Source: Rhodanobacter sp. DHG33
Lineage (GTDB): Bacteria > Pseudomonadota > Gammaproteobacteria > Xanthomonadales > Rhodanobacteraceae
Assembly: GCF_014843005.1 (NCBI RefSeq)
Contig: NZ_JACYXM010000004.1
Location: forward strand, 498,530-562,529
DNA length: 64,000 nucleotides
Direction: 5' to 3'
In this document: positions 54,786-63,883 of the stretch, piece by piece
Numbering within the stretch: position 1 is the stretch's first letter
How the letters are laid out: each line of letters starts with the position of its first letter
The notes under the pieces: model-generated
Database searches by the model: none
Told to the model about the DNA's origin: nothing
Seen by the model: only the letters and a program-made list of their open reading frames with translations
Made by a program: the position numbers and the translations under genes

Positions 54786-55451
54786 ATGAAATTGCTGCTG
54801 GTGGAAGACTCCGAACGCCTGCGCCAGACCCTGCACCATGGCCTGCAGGGCGCCGGTTTCACCGTGGACGCCGCCAGCGACGGCGTGGAAGCCTGCGGCT
54901 TCCTGGCCGGCTACGACTACGACCTGGTGGTGCTGGACCTGATGCTGCCGCGGCTGGACGGCATCGGCGTGCTGCGCAGCCTGCCGGCCGGCGGGCGGCG
55001 GCCGCGCGTGCTGGTGCTGTCCGCCCGCGACCAGGTGCCCGACCGCATCGAGGCCCTGAACGCCGGCGCCGACGATTACCTGATCAAGCCCTTCGCCTTC
55101 GACGAACTGGTGGCCCGACTGCACGCGCTGGCGCGGCGCCCGCAGCAGGCGCAGCCCGACGTGCTCAGCCACGGCGCGCTGAACTGGGACCCGCGTTCGC
55201 ACAGCACCACGGTCAAGGGGCGCCCGCTGGCGCTGACGCCGCGCGAGTTCGCCGTGCTCGGCCTGCTGCTGCGCCATCGCGGCCGCGCCTTCAGCCGCCA
55301 GGAGATCCTGGACCGTACCGCCGGCAGCGACAGCGAGGTCTCGGACCGCAGCGTGGAAGTGCTGGTCTTCGGCCTGCGCCGCAAGCTGGACGCCGCCGGG
55401 CTGCCCGGTCTGATCGAAACGCGGCGCGGCGCGGGCTACCTGATCCCGTGA
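54786..55451 (+). CDS. OmpR/PhoB-family response regulator
   Basis: DNA-binding response regulator of 221 residues. The receiver has acidic residues Glu7-Asp8 (LLLVEDSE), phosphoacceptor Asp about residue 51 (VVLDLMLPRLDG) and Lys in LIKPFAF. The C-terminal winged helix includes LTPREFAVLGLLLRHRG and the final ETRRGAGYLIP. It overlaps the kinase gene (GTGA), so the pair is translationally coupled. It resembles QseB/PmrA-type regulators. Confidence 0.92.
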   Translation: MKLLLVEDSERLRQTLHHGLQGAGFTVDAASDGVEACGFLAGYDYDLVVLDLMLPRLDGIGVLRSLPAGGRRPRVLVLSARDQVPDRIEALNAGADDYLIKPFAFDELVARLHALARRPQQAQPDVLSHGALNWDPRSHSTTVKGRPLALTPREFAVLGLLLRHRGRAFSRQEILDRTAGSDSEVSDRSVEVLVFGLRRKLDAAGLPGLIETRRGAGYLIP

Positions 55452-56818
55452 AACCCGCCTCGCTCTCGGCCCGCGTCACCCTGCTGCTGGCCATCGTCTG
55501 CCTGCTGGTGCTGGGCGGCGGCGCCAAGCTGATGGACTGGCGCATCGACCACGAGCTCGCCACCCGCTTCCACAGCAACCTGCTCGACCAGGCCCGCGCA
55601 CTCGGCACCGTGCTCGCGCAGGAACAGGCCACGCCCGCCGGCCACATCGTCACCGGCCCGGTGGGCGACGACACCTGGTACGAACTGCGCTGCGACGGTG
55701 CCGCCCCACAGCGCAGCAATCCGCCGCCACCGGCCGTGCCGGACGGCTGGCCCGCCGACGTGGACGCGAAGCCGCGCTACGCCCGGCTCGGCCATCATCA
55801 ACACCATCTGGACACGGTACGGCTGAGCTTCGCCCGCCCCGGCAGCCCGGCACCGGCCACCTGCCGCCTGCTGTTCGTGCAGGACCGCCACTCGCTCGAC
55901 GAACTGATGCTGGCGTTCGACTGGATCCTCGCGCTGGGCCCGCTGCTCGCCGCCGCCATCGCGCTGATCGCCGTGCCGCTGGTGGTGCGCCGCGGCCTGC
56001 GCCCGATGAGCGCGCTGGTGAATCACATGGGCGGCATCGGCCCGAATGCCCCCGGCCAGCGCCTGGCGCCCATCGGCCTGAAGGAGCTCGACCCGCTGGT
56101 GGCGCGCTTCAACGACGTGCTGGCCCGCATGGACGACGGCCTGGCGCGCGAACGCCAGTTCGCCAGCGGTCTGGCCCACGAGACGCGCACGCGCCTCGCC
56201 GAGCTGCGCGCACTGGCCGAGGTGGAGGTGCGCTACCCCAGCGGCCGCAGCCTGCCCGACCTGCTGACCGAGATCGGCAGCATCGGCGCGGAGCTGGAAG
56301 CCACCGTCACCGCCCTGCTCCTGCTCACCCGCCTGCAATCGGGTTTGGAACAGCCGCAATGGCAGCTCCTGCCGCTGGGGCCCTGGCTGGAACGCCAGTT
56401 GCAACGCCAGCAGGCCACCGTCGCCGCGCGCGGCATCGCGCTGGCGAGCGAAGGGAGGCCGCCCGCCGAGCTGCACACCGACCCGGCCCTGCTGGAAGTG
56501 ATCGTCGGCAACCTGCTGGGCAATGCCTGCGCCTATGCTCCCGCAGGCGACACCGTACGGCTGAGGCTCGATGAGCGCGGCCTCGCCGTCGACAACGCCG
56601 CGCCCGGCCTTGCCGAGGCCGACCTCGCCAGCTTCGGCCAGCGCTTCTGGCGCAAGCAGCTGCCTCACGCCGGACACGCCGGGCTGGGCCTCGCGCTCAC
56701 CGCCGCCGCCGCACAGGTGCTGGGCATGGCGCTGGACTTCCGGCTCGATCCGCAGCAGCGTCTGCATGTCACGCTGGACTGGCACGCCGCCGTCACCCGG
56801 GAAACCACGACGCCATGA
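55448..56818 (+). CDS. QseC/PmrB-like sensor histidine kinase
   Basis: Membrane kinase of 456 residues starting at a GTG that overlaps the regulator's stop. TM1 is at about residues 8-27 and TM2 at about 160-182, enclosing a 130-residue periplasmic sensor. The H-box reads LAHETRTRLAELRALAEVEV, where most kinases have HELRTPL; the usual Pro is Arg. The ATPase domain has NLLGNACAYAP, AVDNAAPGL and GLGLALTAAAAQVLG. The last four bases overlap the next gene. Confidence 0.9.
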   Translation: MKPASLSARVTLLLAIVCLLVLGGGAKLMDWRIDHELATRFHSNLLDQARALGTVLAQEQATPAGHIVTGPVGDDTWYELRCDGAAPQRSNPPPPAVPDGWPADVDAKPRYARLGHHQHHLDTVRLSFARPGSPAPATCRLLFVQDRHSLDELMLAFDWILALGPLLAAAIALIAVPLVVRRGLRPMSALVNHMGGIGPNAPGQRLAPIGLKELDPLVARFNDVLARMDDGLARERQFASGLAHETRTRLAELRALAEVEVRYPSGRSLPDLLTEIGSIGAELEATVTALLLLTRLQSGLEQPQWQLLPLGPWLERQLQRQQATVAARGIALASEGRPPAELHTDPALLEVIVGNLLGNACAYAPAGDTVRLRLDERGLAVDNAAPGLAEADLASFGQRFWRKQLPHAGHAGLGLALTAAAAQVLGMALDFRLDPQQRLHVTLDWHAAVTRETTTP

Positions 56819-57513
56819 GCGACACGCCTATCCCCATCCTGCTCGCCTGGAGCGGCGGCAAGGATTGCCTGATGGCGCTGCAGCGCCTGCGCGCCGACCC
56901 GCGTTGGCAGGTGGTCGGCCTGCTCACCACGATCAACCGCAACTACCAGCGCATCGCCATGCACGGCGTGCGGCACGACGTGCTGCAGGCGCAGGTGGCC
57001 GCGCTGGGCCTGCCCCTGGTGGAAGTGCTGCTGGACTGGCCCGGCAGCAACGAAGCCTACGAAGCCGCACATGCGCAGGCGCTGGTCGAGGCGCGCATGC
57101 GCTGGCCCGGCATCCGCCACTGCGCGTTCGGCGACCTATTCCTCGAAGACGTGCGCGACTACCGCGTGCGCCAGCTCGGCCGCGACAACTGGCGCGCGGT
57201 GTTCCCGCTGTGGGGCGAGGACACCGCCGCGCTGTCGCGCCGCTTCGTGGCCGAAGGCCATCGCGCCATGCTGTGCTGCGTGGACACGCAGCAACTCGAC
57301 GCCGCGTTCAGCGGCCGCGCCTACGACGCCAGCCTGCTCGACGCGCTGCCCACCGGCGTCGATCCCTGCGGCGAGCGCGGCGAGTTCCACACGCTGAGCT
57401 GGGGCGGCCCGCTGTTCCGCCAGCCGGTCAGGCTCAGGCGCGGCGAGTCCGTGCTGCGCGACGGCCGCTTCCAGTTCACCGATTTCCTGCTCGACGATGC
57501 CGCGCAAAGCTGA
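56815..57513 (+). CDS. Dph6-like ATP-binding protein (adenine nucleotide alpha hydrolase fold)
   Basis: Protein of 232 residues with a PP-loop SGGKDCLMAL at about residues 14-23, as in diphthine-ammonia ligase and related ATP pyrophosphatases. AFGDLFLEDVRDYRVRQLG and SGRAYDASLLDALPTGVDPC match the MJ0570-type domain. Bacteria lack diphthamide, so the substrate differs from the eukaryotic one; ligation or amidation of a small molecule is likely. It overlaps the kinase gene by four bases, so the two are translationally coupled. Confidence 0.83.
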   Translation: MSDTPIPILLAWSGGKDCLMALQRLRADPRWQVVGLLTTINRNYQRIAMHGVRHDVLQAQVAALGLPLVEVLLDWPGSNEAYEAAHAQALVEARMRWPGIRHCAFGDLFLEDVRDYRVRQLGRDNWRAVFPLWGEDTAALSRRFVAEGHRAMLCCVDTQQLDAAFSGRAYDASLLDALPTGVDPCGERGEFHTLSWGGPLFRQPVRLRRGESVLRDGRFQFTDFLLDDAAQS

Positions 57514-58021
57514 CCGCCCCATCCTGCCCGATGTGCTGCAACCCGGGCTGGCGCTGGTGTTCTGCGGTACCGCGGCCGGCAAACGCTCCGCCGCGGAGCG
57601 CGCCTACTACGCGCACCCGGGCAACCTGTTCTGGCGCGCCCTGCACGAGGCCGGCATCACCCCGCGCCTGCTGGTCCCCGCGGAGTTTCCCCTGCTGCCG
57701 CAGCTCGGCATCGGCCTCACCGACCTCGCCAAGCGCCACAGCGGCAACGACGACGAACTTCCGCCCGGCGCCTTCGACGTGCCCGCGTTGCGCGCGAAGA
57801 TGCAGCGCTATGCGCCGAAAGTGATCGCCTTCACCAGCAAGAACGCGGCGCGTGCCGCATTGGGGCGCGCCGCTTCCTACGGATTGCAGGAAGAATCCAT
57901 CGGCGACACGCGCGTGTTCGTGCTGCCTTCGCCTTCGGGTCAGGCACGGGGGCATTGGGATATCGGGCCTTGGCGTGCGCTTGGCGATCTGGTTTCCCTC
58001 TTTCTGCCCAACGTGGAGTGA
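57497..58021 (+). CDS. mug: G/U mismatch-specific DNA glycosylase Mug
   Basis: Base-excision repair enzyme removing uracil or thymine mispaired with guanine, 174 residues, normal length. The opening LVFCGTAAGKRSAAERAYYA replaces the classical GINPG loop but keeps the fold. HPGNLFWRALHEAG and the intercalation motif VLPSPSGQARG are diagnostic. It overlaps the upstream gene by 17 bases. Confidence 0.88.
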   Translation: MPRKADRPILPDVLQPGLALVFCGTAAGKRSAAERAYYAHPGNLFWRALHEAGITPRLLVPAEFPLLPQLGIGLTDLAKRHSGNDDELPPGAFDVPALRAKMQRYAPKVIAFTSKNAARAALGRAASYGLQEESIGDTRVFVLPSPSGQARGHWDIGPWRALGDLVSLFLPNVE

Positions 58022-58158
58022 TGCCCTCGCAAGGCGCCGCTGGTGCAGGCGGCAAGCCGCCTCCGCACGCCGGCAGGCACACGAAACCGCTCGAGACTTG
58101 CGAAAGCCCGCAAGGGTATAAAACCCCGCGAATAAGAAAGCCCTAAGCGCCTCCCGGC

Positions 58159-59556
58159 ATGCTTTCCCCCATGATCTCCGCCGCACGCCCGCGCCCCATC
58201 TTCCGCATCGCCCTGATCGCCACGGCGGCGCTGCTGTGCGGCTGCGCCACGTATCACCCGTTGCCGCTGGGCAACGGCGCAGGTGCCGCCAGCGTCGCGC
58301 AGCTGAGCGTACCGGCCGGCACGATGCCGGTACCGGCATGGACCTCGCACCGCTTCGACCCCGCCAACGGCCTCGACGTCACCGACGTGGCCATGCTCGC
58401 GGTGGCGAACAATCCCGACCTCAAGGTGCAACGCGATGGACTGGGCATCAGCCGTGCGCAGGCCTTCGCCGCGGGCCTGCTGCCCGATCCGCAGCTGAGC
58501 TTCGGCGAGGACCTCCCGCACGGCAACAGCGGCGAAAGTGGCGTCACCAGGGCCTACAGCCTCGGCATTGCCGAGGACGTGAGCTCCATCCTGCTGCGTT
58601 CCTCGCGCAAGCACGCGGCGAATGCACAGGCCAAACAGGTAAACCTCGACCTGCTGTGGGCAGAGTGGCAGACCATCGCGCAGGCACGGCTGCTGTTTGA
58701 GCAGGTGCAGAACCTGCGCACGCAGCAGACCGAATTCGACGCCGAGCAACGGGCGCTGGCGCCGGTGGACCAGGCGGTGCAGGCGGCCGTGCGCAACGGC
58801 AATCTCAGCTACGACGGCGCCAGCGCGGGACTCAATGCGATGGCCGACGCACGCAAGCAGGCGTCCGACAACGCGGTGGCGTTGCACCAGGCGGAAAGCG
58901 ATCTGCGCCAGCTGCTGGGCCTCGCGCCCACCGCGCCGCTGGACCTGGTGGGCGAACCGTATCGCGCCGACCCGGACGACGCGCAACTGCAGGCGGCACT
59001 GGCCGACCTGCCCAGGCGCCGCCCCGACCTGCTTGCGCTGCAGGCCGGCTATCGCGCGCAGGAAGCCACTTTGCGCGGCGCCATCCTTGCGCAGTTCCCC
59101 GCGATCAGCGTGGGCCTCAATAACGCGCGCGACAACACCGGCATCAAGTCCAGCGGCTACACCATCAACCTCAGCCTGCCGCTGTTCGACCGCAACCGCG
59201 GCAACATCGCCATCGAAACGGCCACGCGCCAGCAGCTGAAGGACGACTACGAAGCGCGCCTGCTCGCCACGCGCGGCGACATGCTGCGCCTTGCCGCCGA
59301 CCTGCGCACGCTGGATGCGCGGCAACAGACACAGGCCGCGCATGCGAAGCAGCTCGATGCCGCGCGCGACGCCGCGCAGCTGGCATGGCAGCAAGGCCTG
59401 ATCGACTGGCCGACCTATCTCTCGATACGCAGCAACGCACTGGCGGCCGACACCGACCTGATCGCGCTGCGGCAATCCCGTTCCACCACGGCCATCGCGC
59501 TGGAAGCTCTGCTTGGCCGTACGGATTTCGTCATGCAACGGACGTCCAAACCATGA
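58159..59556 (+). CDS. lipoprotein outer-membrane factor of an RND pump
   Basis: TolC-superfamily protein of 465 residues. A lipobox (LLCGC, about residues 28-32) predicts a lipid-anchored outer-membrane channel of the NodT/OprM type. The OEP repeats start with DVTDVAMLAVANNPDLKVQ and later LSLPLFDRNRGNIAIETATR. An alternative start lies 12 bases downstream, and neither has a strong ribosome site. The stop overlaps the next gene's ATG. The 137-base upstream gap contains TATAAA near 58117 but no well-spaced -35. Confidence 0.88.
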   Translation: MLSPMISAARPRPIFRIALIATAALLCGCATYHPLPLGNGAGAASVAQLSVPAGTMPVPAWTSHRFDPANGLDVTDVAMLAVANNPDLKVQRDGLGISRAQAFAAGLLPDPQLSFGEDLPHGNSGESGVTRAYSLGIAEDVSSILLRSSRKHAANAQAKQVNLDLLWAEWQTIAQARLLFEQVQNLRTQQTEFDAEQRALAPVDQAVQAAVRNGNLSYDGASAGLNAMADARKQASDNAVALHQAESDLRQLLGLAPTAPLDLVGEPYRADPDDAQLQAALADLPRRRPDLLALQAGYRAQEATLRGAILAQFPAISVGLNNARDNTGIKSSGYTINLSLPLFDRNRGNIAIETATRQQLKDDYEARLLATRGDMLRLAADLRTLDARQQTQAAHAKQLDAARDAAQLAWQQGLIDWPTYLSIRSNALAADTDLIALRQSRSTTAIALEALLGRTDFVMQRTSKP

Positions 59557-60656
59557 ACCGAACCCTGTTCGCGCGCTGTGCCGCGCTGGCCGCCACGGCC
59601 CTGCTGCTGGTTGCCTGCAGCGGCAAGGGGGGCGACGACGACTCGTCCGATGACGCCAAGGGCGTCGCGCTGGTCACCACGGCGACGCCGGTGCAGCAGC
59701 GCTTCCACGACAGCGTGGAAGCCTGGGGCGTCGCGGCGGCCGATCCGCACCATGCGCGCACAGTCAGCCTCGCGCATGGCGGGCAGGTAGTCGCGCTGGA
59801 GGTGAGTGCGGGGCAGACGGTGAAGCGCGGCGATGCGCTGCTGGCGATCGCACCCGATCCGGCCGCGCGCAGCGCCTACCAGCAAGCACAGGGCGCGCTG
59901 ACGTTGGCCAGCGGAGAACTGCAGCGCACCGAACAAATGGCGGCGCAGCACCTTGCCACGCAGTCGCAGGTCGCCGCCGCACGCAAGGCACTGTCCGATG
60001 CGCAATCGGCACTCGAAGCACAGCAGGCGCTGGGCGGCGGTGCGGCGCAGGAAACCGTCACCGCACCGGACGACGGCGTGGTCGCCGCCGTATCGGTGGC
60101 GCTGGGCGACCGTTTCGCCGCCAACGCACCATTGCTGAGTTTCGCACCCGCCCATGCGCTGGTCGCCGAACTGGGCGTGCAGCCCGACACCGGCACGCAG
60201 CTCCACACCGGTATGCCCGTGCAATTGCACGGCGTGTACGGCGACGCCAAGCCTTTCGCAGGCAAGCTCACGATGGTGGGCAGCGCGATCGATCCGCAGA
60301 CCCACCTGCTGCCCGTGCAGGCGGAGATCGCCGTTGGCAGCCAAGCGGCGCTGCTGGTCGGCACCGCGCTCGATGCCACGATCCAGAGCGACGACTACAC
60401 CGCATGGGCCGTGCCGCGCGCCGCCGTGCTGAACGACGAGCAGGGCGATTACCTGTTCCAGCTCGACCACGGCAAGGCGCACCGCGTGAACGTGCAGTTG
60501 CGCCAGCCGCAGGGCGACACCGTGGGCGTGCTCGGTGAGCTCGACGGCAAACTGCCGGTGATCGTGCAAGGGGCCTACGAAGTGGACGACGGCTCGGCGG
60601 TACGCACGGACGACAGCAAGGCGGACGACAAGGCCGACAGCGAGAGCAAGCCGTGA
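59553..60656 (+). CDS. lipoprotein periplasmic adaptor of an RND pump
   Basis: Membrane-fusion protein of 367 residues starting at the ATG overlapping the upstream stop. It has a lipobox (LLLVACSG). Next to it is an acidic linker (GGDDDSSDDAKG), and the C-terminus is also acidic (DDSKADDKADSESKP). The core has paired lipoyl halves (VVALEVSAGQTVKRGDALL and VTAPDDGVVAAVSVALGDRF) around a short hairpin. It sits between the outer-membrane factor and the pump, each with four-base overlaps. Confidence 0.88.
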   Translation: MNRTLFARCAALAATALLLVACSGKGGDDDSSDDAKGVALVTTATPVQQRFHDSVEAWGVAAADPHHARTVSLAHGGQVVALEVSAGQTVKRGDALLAIAPDPAARSAYQQAQGALTLASGELQRTEQMAAQHLATQSQVAAARKALSDAQSALEAQQALGGGAAQETVTAPDDGVVAAVSVALGDRFAANAPLLSFAPAHALVAELGVQPDTGTQLHTGMPVQLHGVYGDAKPFAGKLTMVGSAIDPQTHLLPVQAEIAVGSQAALLVGTALDATIQSDDYTAWAVPRAAVLNDEQGDYLFQLDHGKAHRVNVQLRQPQGDTVGVLGELDGKLPVIVQGAYEVDDGSAVRTDDSKADDKADSESKP

Positions 60657-63600
60657 TAGCCACGCCGTCGACGACCACCGACTGGATGCACCGGCATCGC
60701 CGCTCGCTGCTGTTCCTCGCCTTCATCCTCGCCATCGGCGGCATCCTCGGGGCATTCAACCTGCCGGTGTCGCTCTTCCCCGATGTGTCCTTCCCGCGCG
60801 TGCGCGTGACCCTGGACGCCGGCGACCAGCCCGCCGACCAGATGGTGGCGACGGTCACGCGGCCGGTCGAGGAAGCGATCCGCCAGGTGCGCGGCGTGCG
60901 CGAGCTGCGCTCCACCACCAGCCGCGGCAGCGCCGAGATCAACATCGGTTTCGACTGGGGCGCCGACATGGGCCGCGCCCTGCTCGACGTCGATGCCGCG
61001 ATGGGCGAAGTGATGCCGCACCTGCCGACCGGCGTCGACGTGCAGGCGATCCGGCTCGATCCCACCGTGTTCCCCATCCTGGCCTACAGCCTGCGCTCCG
61101 ACACGCTCACGCCCGCGCAGCTGCACGACATCGCCGAGTTCCAGTTGCGCCCACTGCTCTCCGGCGTGGCCGGCGTGGCGCAGGTGGACGTGCAGGGCGG
61201 AGACGTGGCCGAGTTCCACGTCGACGTGGATGCAGCCAAGCTGCGCGCGCAGGGCCTCGCGCTCACCGACGTGGAGCATGCGGTGACCAACGCCGCCACC
61301 ATCCAGTCGATGGGGCGCCTGCAGGATCACTACAAGCTCTACCTGCTCCTTGCCGACAACCAGCCGTCCACCCTCAAGGCCCTGGGCGACATCGTGCTGC
61401 GTGCCGATGCGCATGGCGTGCTGCGCCTTTCCGATGTGGCCGCCGTGGTGATGGACCACGAGCCGCAATGGGTGCGCACCACCGCCGACGGCCACGACGC
61501 GGTGCTGATGCAGGTGTTCCAGCAGCCCGACGGCAACAGCGTGCAGATCGCCAACGACGTGAAGCAACGCCTGGCCGACTACCAGCGGCAGGCACCGAAG
61601 GGCCTGCACATCGCCAACTGGTACGACCAGACCCAACTGGTGCTGGGCGCGGCCGGCAGCGTGCGCGACGCGATCCTGATCGGCATCGTGCTGGCGGGGC
61701 TGGTGCTGTTCGTGTTCCTGCGCAACGCGCGGGTGATCCTGGTCGCGCTGATCGTGGTGCCGGCCACGCTGGCGATCACCGTGCTGCTGCTGACCGTGCT
61801 GCACATGAGCTTCAACATGATGACGCTGGGCGGCATGGCGGCCGCGGTGGGCCTGCTGATCGACGACGTGATCGTGATGCTGGAACACATCATGCGCCGG
61901 CTGCGCGACGGCGGCGGGGCGGTGCGCGAACGCATCGCGGGCGCAGCATGGGAGTTCACGCGACCGCTCACCGGCTCCAGCGCGGCCACGGTGGTGATCT
62001 TCCTGCCGCTGGCCTTCCTCGGCGGTGTCACCGGCGCGTTCTTCAAGGCGCTGTCGCTGACCATGGCGAGCGCGCTGGTGATCTCCTACCTGCTCACCTG
62101 GGTGGCGGTGCCCTTGCTCGCCGAATGGCTGATCGACGAGCGCCACGCCGCGGAACATCCGCCGGGCCGCTTCTCGCAGCGGCTGCTGGCGGGTTACGAA
62201 CGCACGCTGGGACGCTTGCTGCAGCGTCCCGTGCTGGTGCTGATCGGCGTGGTCCCGCTGCTGCTGGCGGGTGCGCTGGCCTACCGGCAGGTGGGCAGCG
62301 GTTTCATGCCGCAGATGGACGAGGGCGGCTTCACGCTGGACTACCTCTCGCCGCCCGGCACCTCGCTGGACGAGACGGACCGCCTGCTGCAGCAGGTCGA
62401 AAAGATCATCCGCGCCAACCCCTACGTGGACACCTACTCGCGGCGCACCGGCCTGCAACTCGGCGGCGGCCTTACCGAAGCGAACACCGGCGACTTCTTC
62501 GTCCGTCTGAAGACCGGCTCGCGCCCCGCCACCGCCGACGTGATGGAGCAGATCCGCGAAGAGATCGCGGCCAAGGTGCCCGGCCTCGACGTCGACGTCG
62601 CGCAGCTGATGGAAGACCTGATCGGCGACCTTACCGAAGTGCCGCAGCCCATCGAGATCATGCTCTACGGCGACGACGAGACCCAGCTCGACGACACCGC
62701 GAGGAAAGTGGCCGCCGCGATCGGCAAGGTCGACGGCATCGCCGAGGTGCACAACGGCATCAATCCCGCTGGCGACGCACTGGACGTGCGCGTCGATCCG
62801 GTGAAGGCCGGCCTGCTCGGCCTGGACCCAGTGACGGTGACGCAGCAGGTGTCGGATGCGATGGCCGGCAACGTGGCCGCGCAATTGCCGCAGGGCCCGA
62901 AGATGATGGGCGTGCGCGTGTGGCTGCCGCCTGCATCGCGTGCGCAGGTGGAGCAACTTGCCGCTCTGCCGATACGCGCCGCCGACGGCCACGTGGTGCC
63001 GCTGTCCGAACTTGCGACCCTTCGCGCCGTGCAGGGCCAGCCGGAGATCAACCGCGACAACCTCAAGCGCATGATCGCCGTGACCGCACGCATCGTGGGC
63101 CGCGACCTCGGCTCCACCGCCGCGGACGTGAAACAGGTGCTGGCCAAGCCCGGCCTGCTGCCGCCGGGCATGTACCACGAGCTGGGCGGCCTCTATGCGC
63201 AGCAGCAGACCGCCTTCCACGACCTGCGCCTGGTGATGCTCGCGGCGATCGCGCTGGTGTTCGCGCTGCTGCTGTTTCTGTACGAGAGTTTCCGCGTGGC
63301 GCTGGCCATCATGGTGGCGCCGCTGCTGGCGCTGTCCGCGGTATTCGTTGGGCTGTGGGTCACCGGCATCGAGCTCAACATCTCGGCGATGATGGGCATG
63401 ACGATGATCGTGGGCATCGTCACCGAGCTGGCGATCTTCTACTTCACCGAGTTCCGCGAGGCGGAGCAGGTCATGCCGCTGCACGAGGCGTTGCGCCACG
63501 CCGGCCATCACCGCATGCGACCCATCCTGATGTCCACCCTCGCCGCCATCCTCACCTTGCTGCCGTTGGCGCTGGCACTCGGCGAGGGTTCGCAGATGCA

Positions 63601-63721
63601 GCAGCCGCTGGCGGTGGCGATCATCGCCGGCATGCTGGTGCAGGTGCCGCTGGTATTGTTGGTGCTGCCGGTGATCTACGCCGTGCTGCGCAAGCCGTCG
63701 AAGAACGCGGGGCGCTCGTAG
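60653..63721 (+). CDS. RND-family efflux permease
   Basis: Proton-driven inner-membrane pump of 1022 residues with 12 expected TM segments. The N-terminal motif FNLPVSLFPDVSFPRVRVTL, TM4 GLLIDDVIVMLEHIMRRLRD, and the later EGGFTLDYLSPPGTSLDETD fit the HME/CzcA-like branch more than AcrB. TM4 carries adjacent aspartates for proton relay. The metal or drug substrate is undetermined. It is the last gene of a three-gene operon with four-base overlaps. Confidence 0.92.
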   Translation: MIATPSTTTDWMHRHRRSLLFLAFILAIGGILGAFNLPVSLFPDVSFPRVRVTLDAGDQPADQMVATVTRPVEEAIRQVRGVRELRSTTSRGSAEINIGFDWGADMGRALLDVDAAMGEVMPHLPTGVDVQAIRLDPTVFPILAYSLRSDTLTPAQLHDIAEFQLRPLLSGVAGVAQVDVQGGDVAEFHVDVDAAKLRAQGLALTDVEHAVTNAATIQSMGRLQDHYKLYLLLADNQPSTLKALGDIVLRADAHGVLRLSDVAAVVMDHEPQWVRTTADGHDAVLMQVFQQPDGNSVQIANDVKQRLADYQRQAPKGLHIANWYDQTQLVLGAAGSVRDAILIGIVLAGLVLFVFLRNARVILVALIVVPATLAITVLLLTVLHMSFNMMTLGGMAAAVGLLIDDVIVMLEHIMRRLRDGGGAVRERIAGAAWEFTRPLTGSSAATVVIFLPLAFLGGVTGAFFKALSLTMASALVISYLLTWVAVPLLAEWLIDERHAAEHPPGRFSQRLLAGYERTLGRLLQRPVLVLIGVVPLLLAGALAYRQVGSGFMPQMDEGGFTLDYLSPPGTSLDETDRLLQQVEKIIRANPYVDTYSRRTGLQLGGGLTEANTGDFFVRLKTGSRPATADVMEQIREEIAAKVPGLDVDVAQLMEDLIGDLTEVPQPIEIMLYGDDETQLDDTARKVAAAIGKVDGIAEVHNGINPAGDALDVRVDPVKAGLLGLDPVTVTQQVSDAMAGNVAAQLPQGPKMMGVRVWLPPASRAQVEQLAALPIRAADGHVVPLSELATLRAVQGQPEINRDNLKRMIAVTARIVGRDLGSTAADVKQVLAKPGLLPPGMYHELGGLYAQQQTAFHDLRLVMLAAIALVFALLLFLYESFRVALAIMVAPLLALSAVFVGLWVTGIELNISAMMGMTMIVGIVTELAIFYFTEFREAEQVMPLHEALRHAGHHRMRPILMSTLAAILTLLPLALALGEGSQMQQPLAVAIIAGMLVQVPLVLLVLPVIYAVLRKPSKNAGRS

Positions 63722-63883
63722 GCGCGGATGGTTTCATCCATGAAGCCGCCTGTCCTTGATACGCACATCGCGAGGTTCATGGAAGGTGACCAAACCAGGA
63801 CCAGGAGCACTTGCCGCTCGTCTGAGGAAAGCATCCGTCACCGGGCAAAAAATCTTTCCGATCGAACCTGATGAGGCCATTGC
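63722..63883. other. intergenic gap after the RND operon
   Basis: A 162-base gap. It begins with GTAGGCGCGGATGGTTTCATCCATG, in which GGATG/CATCC form a short hairpin resembling the GTAGG-type dispersed repeats. AAAAAATCTTTCC near 63847 is a low-GC patch that may be part of the promoter of the next gene. Nothing else was recognised. Confidence 0.4.

Noticed and set aside
50235-55451. A 1738-codon open frame on the plus strand opposite yhdP and rng
   Set aside because: High GC leaves long antisense frames open. The translation is Arg/Gln/His-rich with no domains until its last 221 codons, which are the response regulator at 54786. yhdP and rng on the other strand have clear family motifs.
60575-63511. 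A 978-codon minus-strand frame opposite the RND pump
   Set aside because: His/Gln/Arg-rich low-complexity translation with no recognisable motif; it mirrors the well-supported pump gene and so is a shadow frame.
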